Assembly: GCF_003226535.1 (NCBI RefSeq)
Contig: NZ_QKOB01000014.1
Span: 1 to 51,588, forward strand
Source of the DNA: Meiothermus sp. Pnk-1
GTDB lineage: Bacteria; Deinococcota; Deinococci; Deinococcales; Thermaceae
Direction: 5' to 3'
DNA: 51,588 nucleotides
The notes under the pieces: generated by a model
Seen by the model: the letters and a program-made list of their open reading frames with translations, nothing else
Told to the model about the DNA's origin: nothing
Database searches by the model: none
Position numbers and translations under genes: made by a program
Part shown: piece after piece, positions 14,848 through 22,165 of the stretch
Position numbering within the stretch: position 1 is the stretch's first letter
Layout of the letters: every line of letters begins with the position of its first letter

Positions 14848-15990
14848 CTAGTGGCCGCCGGAGTTGGTCACGGGGGTCTGGGCGTGGAAGATGCTGGGGT
14901 CTTCCTTGCCCTCGACCACCAAGTACCCCACCAGGCCGCGGGCCGCGCGGGAGAGGGCGTGGTCGACGAGCATGTACTTGCCGGGGTAGTCGAGCTTCAT
15001 CTCCACGATGGAGGCGCTGCCGGGGCCGGTGATAGCACTCTGGGTGCCGGTGAGGGGGCTGCTGAAGGAGGCCTGGTTGTAGACGGTGTCGAAGACCTCG
15101 CCGATGACGTGGAAGGTGGAGATCACGTTGGGGCCGCCGACGCCGAAGAAGAGCCGGACTGTCTCGCCCACCTTAGCCTTCAAGGGGTAATCCTCGGTGA
15201 GGGCGGTGGTGGAACCGTTGAAGACGAAGTACTCGGGGCGCTCGTCGAGGAGCTTGCGGATATCGAAGCTCTGGCGGCCGGGGGTGTTGTAGGGGGCGGC
15301 TGTGTACATCTCACCCTGCATCACGTAGAACTCGCGGTCCACCTTGGGCAGCCCGCCCTCGGGCTCGACCAGGATCAGGCCGTATTGCCCGTTGGCGATG
15401 TGCTGGGCGGCCAGGGGGGTGGCGCAGTGGTAGACGAAGAGGCCGGGGGCCAGCGCCTTGAAGCTGAAGACCTTGGTCTCGCCGGGGGCCGCCTGCGTCA
15501 CCGCGCCGCCGCCGCCGGGGCCGGTGGCCGAGTGGAAGTCCACGGAGTGGTACATGCTGTTCTTGGCGTTGTTGGTGAAACTCACCTCGACCGTGTCGCC
15601 CACCCGGACGCGGATGAAGGGGCCGGGCACCTTGCCACCGAAGGTGTAGTAGGTGTAGCTCACGCCGGGGGCTAGTTCGGCCTCGACCTCGAGCGCCTCG
15701 ATGCTGACCTTGACCAATCCAGGCGCGCGCTTGCCGATGGGGGCGGGGATGTCGGCCGGATCATGGGCGATCTTGGGCAGGTTGGCGGGGACGGGCTCGA
15801 GGGCGACGGGGGCCGCGGCCGCCGGGGCGGTGGTTTGGGCCTGGGCGGGCGCCGGGGCCTGCGCCGCGTTGCCGCCCTTGCCGGCCATGATCTGAACCGT
15901 GAGCAGGACTGCCGCCGAGGCCAGCGCCCCGAGGATGAGCATGAGGAGGAGGGGGGCGGCGTTGCGTTGGGTTTTTTTCGTCTCGATCAT
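14848..15990 (-). CDS. nirK: Copper-containing nitrite reductase NirK
   Basis: Reduces nitrite to nitric oxide. The 380-aa protein has an N-terminal membrane anchor (12-32), an Ala/Pro linker and two cupredoxin domains. Visible ligands are type 1 Cu His148, Cys189 and His197, and type 2 Cu His153, His188 and His344. Catalytic Asp151 (HSVDFH) and His294 (STFHVIG) are also present. The position normally held by the axial Met of type 1 Cu is Gln202 (HIANGQYG, codon CAA), as in stellacyanin-like sites. A good ribosome binding site (AAAGGAAATAAG) precedes the ATG. The gene is divergent from an NsrR-like regulator and ends in a strong hairpin. No NO reductase gene is visible nearby. Confidence 0.97.
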   Translation of the reverse strand: MIETKKTQRNAAPLLLMLILGALASAAVLLTVQIMAGKGGNAAQAPAPAQAQTTAPAAAAPVALEPVPANLPKIAHDPADIPAPIGKRAPGLVKVSIEALEVEAELAPGVSYTYYTFGGKVPGPFIRVRVGDTVEVSFTNNAKNSMYHSVDFHSATGPGGGGAVTQAAPGETKVFSFKALAPGLFVYHCATPLAAQHIANGQYGLILVEPEGGLPKVDREFYVMQGEMYTAAPYNTPGRQSFDIRKLLDERPEYFVFNGSTTALTEDYPLKAKVGETVRLFFGVGGPNVISTFHVIGEVFDTVYNQASFSSPLTGTQSAITGPGSASIVEMKLDYPGKYMLVDHALSRAARGLVGYLVVEGKEDPSIFHAQTPVTNSGGH

Positions 15991-16054
15991 CTTATTTCCT
16001 TTCGGCCCTAAACTCGGACCTTTTTGTCTGAGATAAGATTAGCCCACGAGCGTC

Positions 16055-16084
16055 GGGACAGATGTCTTGGGAATAATGTCCCAA
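16055..16084. promoter_or_regulatory. Palindromic operator between nirK and the Rrf2 gene
   Basis: Overlapping inverted repeats occur in the 126-bp divergent promoter region: TTGGGA-N6-TCCCAA (16067-16084) and GGGACA...TGTCCC (16055-16060 and 16077-16082). Also visible is GACA-GA-TGTC (16057-16066). They are 33-62 nt upstream of the Rrf2 ATG and are a likely binding site for that regulator. Which repeat is used cannot be decided from the sequence. Confidence 0.5.
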
Positions 16085-16116
16085 AAGGGCTCGAGCAAAT
16101 TAGGTAAGGAGGGCCC

Positions 16117-16527
16117 ATGAGAGCCTTACGCACCCTGTTAAAACGTGAAGAAAGCTACGGCGTGCACGCCCTGATGAGCGCCGCCGAGAGCCCCGGAATC
16201 CCCGCCACCGAGATCGCCCAGCGGCTGCAAGCCCCGCCTGCCTTCTTGGCGAAGGTGCTCGCCAAGCTCGCCAAGGCCGGGCTGATCGAGAACCGCCCCG
16301 GGCGCGGGGGGGGCGTGTGGCTCAAGGCCGACCCCAAGAGCATCTCGCTGCTCAGCGTCATCGAGGCGCTGTCCGGGCCGGTGGTGATGGACACCTGCCA
16401 GACCAAGCCCCGCTGCGCCACCGAGCAGCGGCGGGGCTTCTGCTACCTCAAGCCGGTGTGGAACGAGAGCAGCCGCAAGGTGCGCGAGGTGCTCGGCAGC
16501 TACACCCTCGACCAGATGATGGCTTGA
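16117..16527 (+). CDS. Rrf2-family regulator, NsrR-like
   Basis: The 136-aa protein has the Rrf2 winged helix (ATEIAQRLQAPPAFLAKVLA, then GLIENRPGRGGGVWL with the wing). Three cysteines, Cys94, Cys100 and Cys109 (C-x5-C-x8-C), match the iron-sulfur ligands of NsrR/IscR-type sensors. NsrR senses nitric oxide through its cluster and represses NO-response genes. Divergent placement from nirK supports that role. The ribosome binding site AAGGAGGG lies before the ATG. The spacing C-x8-C is one residue longer than I recall for classical NsrR (x7), so "NsrR-like" is the safe name. Confidence 0.85.
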   Translation: MRALRTLLKREESYGVHALMSAAESPGIPATEIAQRLQAPPAFLAKVLAKLAKAGLIENRPGRGGGVWLKADPKSISLLSVIEALSGPVVMDTCQTKPRCATEQRRGFCYLKPVWNESSRKVREVLGSYTLDQMMA

Positions 16528-16537
16528 CGTGGGTCAT
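16524..16537 (+). promoter_or_regulatory. FNR/DNR-type box before the NnrS-like gene
   Basis: TTGAC-GTGG-GTCAT at 16524-16537 overlaps the last codons of the Rrf2 gene and shares flanks with the 11440 box (CTTGAC...GGTCATGGCCC). Its centre is 42.5 nt before the ATG at 16573. A TAAGGT hexamer at 16560-16565 ends 7 nt before that ATG. The geometry is almost identical to the cupin promoter. Confidence 0.6.
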
Positions 16538-16572
16538 GGCCCCTCGGCCCGTGCCGAACTAAGGTGGAAGCG

Positions 16573-17742
16573 ATGACCGGCCGGGCCCCCAGCCTCACCC
16601 CCACCCCCGCGGTGCCGCTCAGCCTGCCGCTGGGCTTCTTCGCGGCGGGGACGGCCTTCCTGCTGTGGGGCCTGCTGCTGCTGGCGATCCACCCCGAAGC
16701 CCTGCAGGCCGCCCGCCACCCGGTGCTGCTGGCCGCGAGCCACCTGCTGTTCTTGGGCTTTGGCGTGGGGGTGCTGGTGGGGGCCATGCATCCTCTGGTG
16801 CCGGTGGTGCTCGAGTCCCCCCTCCCCCGCCCCGCCCTGGGCTACCCCACGCTGGCCCTGTGGGGGGCGGGCCTGCCCTTGCAGGTGTGGGGCTTCCTCC
16901 AGGCCGAGCCCCGCTGGATCGCGCTGGGCGGCGGCCTGGTCCTGCTGGGCCTGCTGCTCTTCGCCTCTCACATGGCGCTGGCCTTCCGGCGGGCCTCGAG
17001 GTGGAGCCCCGTAGCCACCGCGCTGGCCTGGGTGAGCTTTTACTTGGTGCTCACCCCCCTGCTGGGAATGCTGCAAGCCCTCACCCTGCGAATGGGCTTC
17101 TACAACCCCGAGCGCCTGAGCTGGCATGTGCTGGCCGGGCTGGTGGGCGTGTTTGTGCTCTCCATCCTGGGCGTCGGGCACAAGCTGGTCTCGATGTTCA
17201 CCCTCAGCCACGGGGTGGATGAAAGCCTGCTGGGGCTGCTGCTGTGGCTGCTCAACCTGGGCCTGCTGGGCCTGGCCCTGAAGCAACCCATGGGGCTGGG
17301 CCTGCTGGCTGTGGGGGTCGGGCTGGCCTGCTACGACACCTTCCGCATCCTGCGCCACCGGGTGAAGCGGGCGCTGGACGTGGGGGTGCGGCACTACCTG
17401 GCCGGGCTGGCTTTCCTGGTGCTGGCGCTGCTGGCCCTGCTTGCTGGGCAGGCCCTGTGGGCCGGGTTGTGGTTTGGCCTGGGTTTTCTGACCCTGATCG
17501 TGAGCGGGATGCTCTACAAGATCGTGCCGTTCCTGGTCTGGACCTACCGCTATGCGCCCAGGGTGGGCCTGGAAACCGTGCCCGCGCTCAAGGCCATGCT
17601 CCCCGAGCAGGCCGCGGGCTGGGCGGGAATGCTGCTGGGTCTGGGAGCCTTGCTCGCTCCTTTCTGGCCACCCGCCTTCTGGCTGTGCCTGGCCGGGGGC
17701 CTGCTGTGCGCCTACGCCCTCGAGGAGGTGCTCCGCTCATGA
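16573..17742 (+). CDS. NnrS-like / haem-copper-oxidase-like 12-TM protein
   Basis: From the ATG at 16573 (GTG 16564 is possible but fits the promoter geometry less well) the product is 389 aa with about 12 hydrophobic helices. Repeated His-containing helices, [20 protein letters not shown] and [20 protein letters not shown], resemble the H-x-x-x-G-F...G...P pattern of NnrS and of oxidase subunit I-like proteins. NnrS is a haem-copper membrane protein of the nitric oxide stress response. The next gene overlaps by 4 nt (ATGA). It is also related in motif style to the small 149-aa membrane protein in this cluster. The family name is inferred from the motif pattern. Confidence 0.7.
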   Translation: MTGRAPSLTPTPAVPLSLPLGFFAAGTAFLLWGLLLLAIHPEALQAARHPVLLAASHLLFLGFGVGVLVGAMHPLVPVVLESPLPRPALGYPTLALWGAGLPLQVWGFLQAEPRWIALGGGLVLLGLLLFASHMALAFRRASRWSPVATALAWVSFYLVLTPLLGMLQALTLRMGFYNPERLSWHVLAGLVGVFVLSILGVGHKLVSMFTLSHGVDESLLGLLLWLLNLGLLGLALKQPMGLGLLAVGVGLACYDTFRILRHRVKRALDVGVRHYLAGLAFLVLALLALLAGQALWAGLWFGLGFLTLIVSGMLYKIVPFLVWTYRYAPRVGLETVPALKAMLPEQAAGWAGMLLGLGALLAPFWPPAFWLCLAGGLLCAYALEEVLRS

Positions 17743-18041
17743 ACCCTTTGGAAGAACAAGCCCGTCGCCTGCTCACCCAGGTCTACGACCCCGAGCTTGG
17801 CCTCGACGTGGTCAACCTCGGCCTGATCTACGACATCCGCGTGGAGCCGCCCACCGCCTATGTACGTATGACCCTCACCACCCCCGGCTGCCCCCTGCAC
17901 GAATCCATGCCAGAAGCGGTGCGCCGGGCCCTCGGCGGGCTCCCCGGCGTCGAGGCGGTCACGGTCGAGCTCGTCTGGAACCCGCCCTGGACCCCCGCAA
18001 GGCTTTCGCCCGAGGCCCGCAAGGCACTGGGTTGGGACTAA
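17739..18041 (+). CDS. MIP18/DUF59 family protein (SufT/PaaD-like)
   Basis: The 100-aa protein shows the DUF59 signature [20 protein letters not shown] and [16 protein letters not shown] with the conserved Cys, then [19 protein letters not shown]. Members help mature iron-sulfur proteins (SufT, PaaD, MIP18). It overlaps the NnrS-like gene by ATGA, with GAGGAGG upstream. It probably assists Fe-S proteins of this cluster, such as the ferredoxins or the Rrf2 sensor; that is inference. Confidence 0.9.
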   Translation: MNPLEEQARRLLTQVYDPELGLDVVNLGLIYDIRVEPPTAYVRMTLTTPGCPLHESMPEAVRRALGGLPGVEAVTVELVWNPPWTPARLSPEARKALGWD

Positions 18042-18112
18042 GCCGAGTCCTGGAAACAAAGCGCACGTAGAGGGAGCCATCCCGCCGCCGCCAGGGTAAA
18101 AGAACGATAGGC

Positions 18113-18612
18113 CCACCCTGCGCATCCTCGAGCCCTCCGCCAGCCAGACCTACTGCGCCGGTCAGCCCATCCCCTTCCGGGCCGAGAGCTACGACCCCAA
18201 CAACCCGCCCGACGGCGCCATCGCCTGGCCGGGCCTCAGCGGCACTGGCCACACCCACAGCCAGGCCCTCCCGGCGGGCGGCTACACCGTGATCGGGCGC
18301 GGCACCGACCTCGAGGTCTGGGCCGACCAGTCCGCACGGCCCGTACTGCGAGCTCGAGCTCGCCGGCACCGGCAGCGATCCCGAAGACGGCGCCCTCCCC
18401 GGCTCCAGCCTGAAGTGAACCACCAGCCTGGCCTCGGTACAGCCGGGCGGCTCCGCCGAGCTGGGCAGCGGCCACAGCCTGCGGTTCAAGCGCTCGCCAA
18501 CTACTGCGCCTCGCCCGCGCAGTACGAGCACCTCATCACCCTCACCGCGCGCGACAGCGCAGGCCAGATCGGCACCGACGTGGTGCGGGTAAGGGGCTAT
18601 CTGCTGTGCTGA
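18113..18612 (+). pseudogene. Broken Ig/PKD-like surface protein gene
   Basis: Frame by frame, pieces of Ig-like repeats can be read: PTLRILEPSASQTYCAGQPI and FRAESYDPNNPPDG, then CELELAGTGSDPEDGALPGS in a second frame. TSLASVQPGGSAELGSGHSL and ITLTARDSAGQIGTDVVRVR ending in a stop follow. The pieces need at least two frameshifts, and an in-frame TGA occurs near 18416. The motif style (GTGSDPEDG, LTARDSAGQ) is that of extracellular PKD/Ig domains. No start codon or signal peptide is preserved, so this is the C-terminal part of a decayed surface protein gene. Confidence 0.65.
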
Positions 18613-18621
18613 AGCCCGAGA

Positions 18622-18647
18622 CCGGGGGGGTGGGTTCACCCCCCCGG
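18622..18647 (+). terminator. G/C hairpin after the broken Ig-like gene
   Basis: A 9-bp stem CCGGGGGGG/CCCCCCCGG with an 8-nt loop lies 9 nt after the stop. No T-run follows, so it is a weak terminator candidate that separates the pseudogene from the next gene. Confidence 0.4.
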
Positions 18648-18691
18648 AGCGTGAGGCTAGAATTGGTGTAACTAGGTCAAAGGAGGTCGGG

Positions 18692-19348
18692 ATGTCCAAG
18701 CTCAAATTGGCAGCACTGGCGGTGTTGGCCCTGGGCGCGGGGTTGGCAGCGACGAATTACCGCCTGGTGATCAACGGCAAGGCCTCAAGCACCCCCGCCA
18801 TCGTGGTGGGCGGCAAGACCTACGTGCCCCTCGAGGCCCTCAAGGCCGCCGGGGTGAGCGTGAGCGTCTCGGGCTCCACCCTCAGCCTCACCCTGCCGGG
18901 TGCCCCGCAGGCGCAGGGCGGGGCCAACCAGGTGGCGGCGCTGGAGGGCTGCGTAAACGAGTGGCTCTTCAACGGCATCTGGCGCTTCAGGGTGCTATCG
19001 GTGGAGCCCTTGCCCGCCGGCGGGCGCGGGGGCTGGAAGGCCATGGTGGAGCTGCGCAACGGCACCACCGCCAACGGCGCAGCCCTGGCCGGCACCGGCT
19101 GGCAGGGCCTGCTGCTGGCGCTTGACAACGGCAACACCATCGAGTCGGGCTACGTCCAGATGCGCGACAAGCCCTTTGCCCCGGGTACCGGCATGGTGCA
19201 GGAGGCGGTGTTCTACTCCGAGGAAACCGACAAAACCCCCACCAAGCTGCTCTTGCTGCTCGACCCCAACAAGATGAACACCTCGCTCAAGATCCGCTAC
19301 AGCGTCGCCGACCCCAGCTTCCGGGTACGGCTGGACTGCCGCAGGTGA
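18692..19348 (+). CDS. Secreted protein with copper-amine-oxidase-N-like domain
   Basis: The 218-aa product starts with a signal peptide (about residues 1-20, KLKLAALAVLALGAGLAA). A copper amine oxidase N-terminal-like (stalk) domain follows: YRLVINGKASSTPAIVVGGK, then TYVPLEALKAAGVSVSVSGS. The rest (about 85-218) contains two Cys (GCVNEW near 90 and DCRR at the C-terminus) that could form a disulfide. It has a beta-rich look with no known motif. The start has AAAGGAGG. It stands alone, and the function is unknown. Such domains occur in many extracellular proteins of Firmicutes and Deinococcus-Thermus. Confidence 0.8.
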   Translation: MSKLKLAALAVLALGAGLAATNYRLVINGKASSTPAIVVGGKTYVPLEALKAAGVSVSVSGSTLSLTLPGAPQAQGGANQVAALEGCVNEWLFNGIWRFRVLSVEPLPAGGRGGWKAMVELRNGTTANGAALAGTGWQGLLLALDNGNTIESGYVQMRDKPFAPGTGMVQEAVFYSEETDKTPTKLLLLLDPNKMNTSLKIRYSVADPSFRVRLDCRR

Positions 19349-19372
19349 TTCACCCCCCCACCCAGCCCGCGT

Positions 19373-21196
19373 TTATGAGCGTATCAGGCGGCTCTGGGCC
19401 GCGATCCGAACGGGCGCGTTGACCGCTCCGTAGTCGTTGTAACCCCGGCGCTCGACGATCTCGATGAAAAACAGGTCGTCGAAGGTCTGGGTATAGGCGT
19501 GGAAGAACTCGCCCTCCGGGCTTTGGTCGTAGAGGATATTCAGCCGCCTGAGGCGCTGCAGGAGCTCTGGGTCCAGCCCGTAGCGGGCCTCCAGGTCGTC
19601 ATAGTAGTTCGGCGGGATCGGCAGCAGTCTAACCCCGGCGGCGAGGAGGTTTTCCAGGGTGGTAAAGATGTCCCGGGTCGAAAACGCGATATGCTGCACA
19701 CCGCCATGGGACTCGCTCAGGAAGCGTGAGGCCAGGGTACCCCCGCCCTGGGAGGTGTTGAGCACCAGCCGTAACGACCGGTCGGCGTTCTCTACCGCCT
19801 GGCTCTGGATCAGGCCGGCGGGGTCGGGGATGTCGAGCAGGTTGGAGGCCTCGAGCCCCAGGATGGTGCGGTAGAACAGCACCCACGAGGGAACTTGGGT
19901 CGTAGGCATCACCTGGGCCAGGTGATCTACGCGCTCCAGGCCTGCTTGGAGGGGCAGGCCTTCCTCGAGCACGAAGTCCACCGACCAAAACTGGCGGTAG
20001 TCTGCGGGCGGCTCGAGCAGGTAGATCAGGATGCCCTCCGGCCCGCGCAGGGCGGGTATCTGGTGCTCATTGGGGCCGGTCGGACCCAGGAACAGAGAAG
20101 CTTTGTACGTCTGGGCACGGCGCAACACCGCAGGGAGGTCAGCGACCTCGAGCCCAACTGCACAAACCGAGGTGCCGTGAAGCTGGTTGTAGGCCTGGGC
20201 GAAGCTGCCGGCTTCGGCGTTGAGAATGAGGTGGATCTGGCCCTGCTGCCACAGGCTCACCCCCTCCTTGGAGCGGTGCTGGCCGGTTTTACGAAACCCT
20301 AAGCCCTTCAGGAAATCCCCCAAGACGGGGGCCATTTGCTCGCTTACCGCGAACTCCACGAAGGCCACTCCGGAAGTTCTGATCTTGGGGGGCTCGTCCT
20401 CTTGCAAATAGACGAGCGAGCGGTAGCCGTCGAGCGCCGTTTCCTTGGGGGGCGCCGTACGGAACTGGTCGTTGAAGACCTCCAGGGAGAGATAACCCCC
20501 ATAGCCGGTCTCCCGCAGCGCGGCCATGAACTGCCTCAGCGGGAACTGACCCTGCCCGGGGAAATTGCGAAAGTGGCGGCTCCAGGGCAGGGCTCCCATC
20601 TCCAGGGCGGGCGCGTCGGCCACCTGGACCAGGTAGATCTTCTCCCCGGGGATCCGGCGCAGCGTCGAGAGCTCGAGGTTTTTGCAAAAGATGTGAAAGG
20701 TATCCAGAATAAGGCCCACGGCAGGGTGATTGGCGCGGCGCACGACTTCCCAGGCGTCGCGGTAGTCGTGGATGTGCCGGCCCCAGGCCAGCGCTTCATA
20801 GCCCACCCGCAGGCCCCGCTGCCGTGCCCGCTCCCCCAGCTCGTAGAGATCTTCGGCGATGCGCTCCAGCCCGCCCAGGCTGTGGGGAGAAACGTTGGAG
20901 CAGACGAAGAACAGGTCGGTGCCCAGCTCCTGTAACAGGTCAAATTTGCGCTCAGCCCGGCTAAAAGCTCGTGAGCGCAGCGGTTCGGGCAAGCCCTCAA
21001 AATCCCGAAAAGGTTGCAAGGTCACGATCTCTAGGCCCAGATCCTCGCAGAGGCGGCGCACATCCCTGGCCTGACCCTCGAACGTCAGCAGGTCGGTCTC
21101 GAAGATCTCGACCCCGTCGAAGCCCGCCGCGGCGATGGCCTCGAGCTTGCTCCGCAGGTCGCCGCTGAGAGATACCGTGGCGATGGAGGTGCGCAT
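19373..21196 (-). CDS. 3-Dehydroshikimate dehydratase fused to an HPPD-like domain
   Basis: Converts 3-dehydroshikimate to protocatechuate (QuiC-type). Residues 1-~270 form an AP-endonuclease-2-type TIM barrel with metal-site patches GYEALAWGRHIHDYRDAWEV, GLILDTFHIF and SLEVFNDQF. Residues ~280-607 form a vicinal-oxygen-chelate part like 4-hydroxyphenylpyruvate dioxygenase, with RVDHLAQVM, GGVQHIAFSTRDIFTTLENL and DDLFFIEIVERRG. This matches the known two-domain QuiC1 architecture and length. HVH/E-like ligands (His in VDHLAQ and VQHIAF, Glu in FFIEIV) remain. The ATG has AAGGAGGAAGC. It is the last gene of a five-gene unit with TctABC and a zinc dehydrogenase. Confidence 0.9.
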   Translation of the reverse strand: MRTSIATVSLSGDLRSKLEAIAAAGFDGVEIFETDLLTFEGQARDVRRLCEDLGLEIVTLQPFRDFEGLPEPLRSRAFSRAERKFDLLQELGTDLFFVCSNVSPHSLGGLERIAEDLYELGERARQRGLRVGYEALAWGRHIHDYRDAWEVVRRANHPAVGLILDTFHIFCKNLELSTLRRIPGEKIYLVQVADAPALEMGALPWSRHFRNFPGQGQFPLRQFMAALRETGYGGYLSLEVFNDQFRTAPPKETALDGYRSLVYLQEDEPPKIRTSGVAFVEFAVSEQMAPVLGDFLKGLGFRKTGQHRSKEGVSLWQQGQIHLILNAEAGSFAQAYNQLHGTSVCAVGLEVADLPAVLRRAQTYKASLFLGPTGPNEHQIPALRGPEGILIYLLEPPADYRQFWSVDFVLEEGLPLQAGLERVDHLAQVMPTTQVPSWVLFYRTILGLEASNLLDIPDPAGLIQSQAVENADRSLRLVLNTSQGGGTLASRFLSESHGGVQHIAFSTRDIFTTLENLLAAGVRLLPIPPNYYDDLEARYGLDPELLQRLRRLNILYDQSPEGEFFHAYTQTFDDLFFIEIVERRGYNDYGAVNAPVRIAAQSRLIRS

Positions 21197-21205
21197 GCTT
21201 CCTCC

Positions 21206-22165
21206 TTACCAAACCAATACCGCCTTGGCCTGGGGCAGCTGCCCTTCCAGCAGCTCCTGAAAAGTCTGCGGGCAGGCGCCAAACGGGCGTACCGCCGCCA
21301 GCGCGTCGGGTAGCTGGGCCACCAACCCCACCGCGCGGGAAAAGTCGTCGTGGGTGAAGACGTAAGCCCCCTTGAGGCTGATCTCCTGCAATACCACGCG
21401 CTGCAAAGGCAGGGCCGCCGAGGTGGCCTCGAGGCCCACCAGCACCACCACCCCCCCCGGCTCCACCGCGTCGACCGCCAGCTCCGCCGTTTTGGCGCTA
21501 CCCACGCAGTCCAGCACTACCTCGAAGCTTCCCTCCGGAACCTCCAACACCTTTGGGGCGAAGCCGAAGCCCTCCAACCACTCCCGCCGCAGAGGGTTAC
21601 GCTCGGCCACCTGGACTTGCGCTCCTCCCCGGTGCAACAGCCAGGCCACCAGGGTGCCGATGGCCCCCCCGCCCAGCACCAGCGCCCGGCGCCCCAGCAC
21701 CGCGCCCGCCAGTTCCACCGCCCGCAGCGCCACCGCCAGCGGCTCGCATAAGGCTCCCTTCCAAAGGGGCAAGCCCTCGGGCAGCGGATAAAGCTGGGTT
21801 GGGGGCAGCCTTATCTGCTGGGCAAAGCCCCCAGGGTAGTGAAAACCCACGTTGGTGCGGTTCGCGCAGAGGTTGGAGAGTCCCCGGCGGCAAGGGTCGC
21901 ACCGGCCGCAGGCCACCAACGGGTTTACCGTCACCGCCCGGCCCAGCCACTCCGGCGGGCCTTCCTGCACTGTGGCGGCGATCTCGTGCCCCAACACCAG
22001 CGGCGGGCGCCAGCGGGCCCGCATGGCGGGAGTGCCCTTGTAGACGCTGAGGTCGCTGCCGCAGATCCCGGCGGCCGCCACCCGGAGCAAAAGTCCAGGC
22101 CCTTCCGGCAGGGGGCGCTCTTCTAAGGCGAGACTCCCGTAGTCTTGCAGAACCCAGGCTTTCAC
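21206..22165 (-). CDS. Zinc-dependent MDR alcohol dehydrogenase
   Basis: The 319-aa medium-chain dehydrogenase has catalytic-zinc residues in GICGSDLSVYKG and LGHEIAA. The structural zinc loop is CGRCDPCRRGLSNLC (four Cys) and the Rossmann motif is VLGGGAIGTL. The GTG start overlaps the TctA stop by 4 nt. In this operon it may oxidise quinate or shikimate, or a related polyol, to feed the dehydratase downstream. Classical quinate dehydrogenases are PQQ enzymes or SDH-like, so this substrate is a guess from context. Confidence 0.85.
   Translation of the reverse strand: MKAWVLQDYGSLALEERPLPEGPGLLLRVAAAGICGSDLSVYKGTPAMRARWRPPLVLGHEIAATVQEGPPEWLGRAVTVNPLVACGRCDPCRRGLSNLCANRTNVGFHYPGGFAQQIRLPPTQLYPLPEGLPLWKGALCEPLAVALRAVELAGAVLGRRALVLGGGAIGTLVAWLLHRGGAQVQVAERNPLRREWLEGFGFAPKVLEVPEGSFEVVLDCVGSAKTAELAVDAVEPGGVVVLVGLEATSAALPLQRVVLQEISLKGAYVFTHDDFSRAVGLVAQLPDALAAVRPFGACPQTFQELLEGQLPQAKAVLVW

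Noticed and set aside
14812-15675. A 287-codon plus-strand open frame opposite nirK
   Set aside because: Val/Gly/His-rich antisense shadow of a clear nirK gene.
16534-17394. A 286-codon minus-strand open frame
   Set aside because: Gln/His/Gly-rich antisense shadow of the NnrS-like gene.
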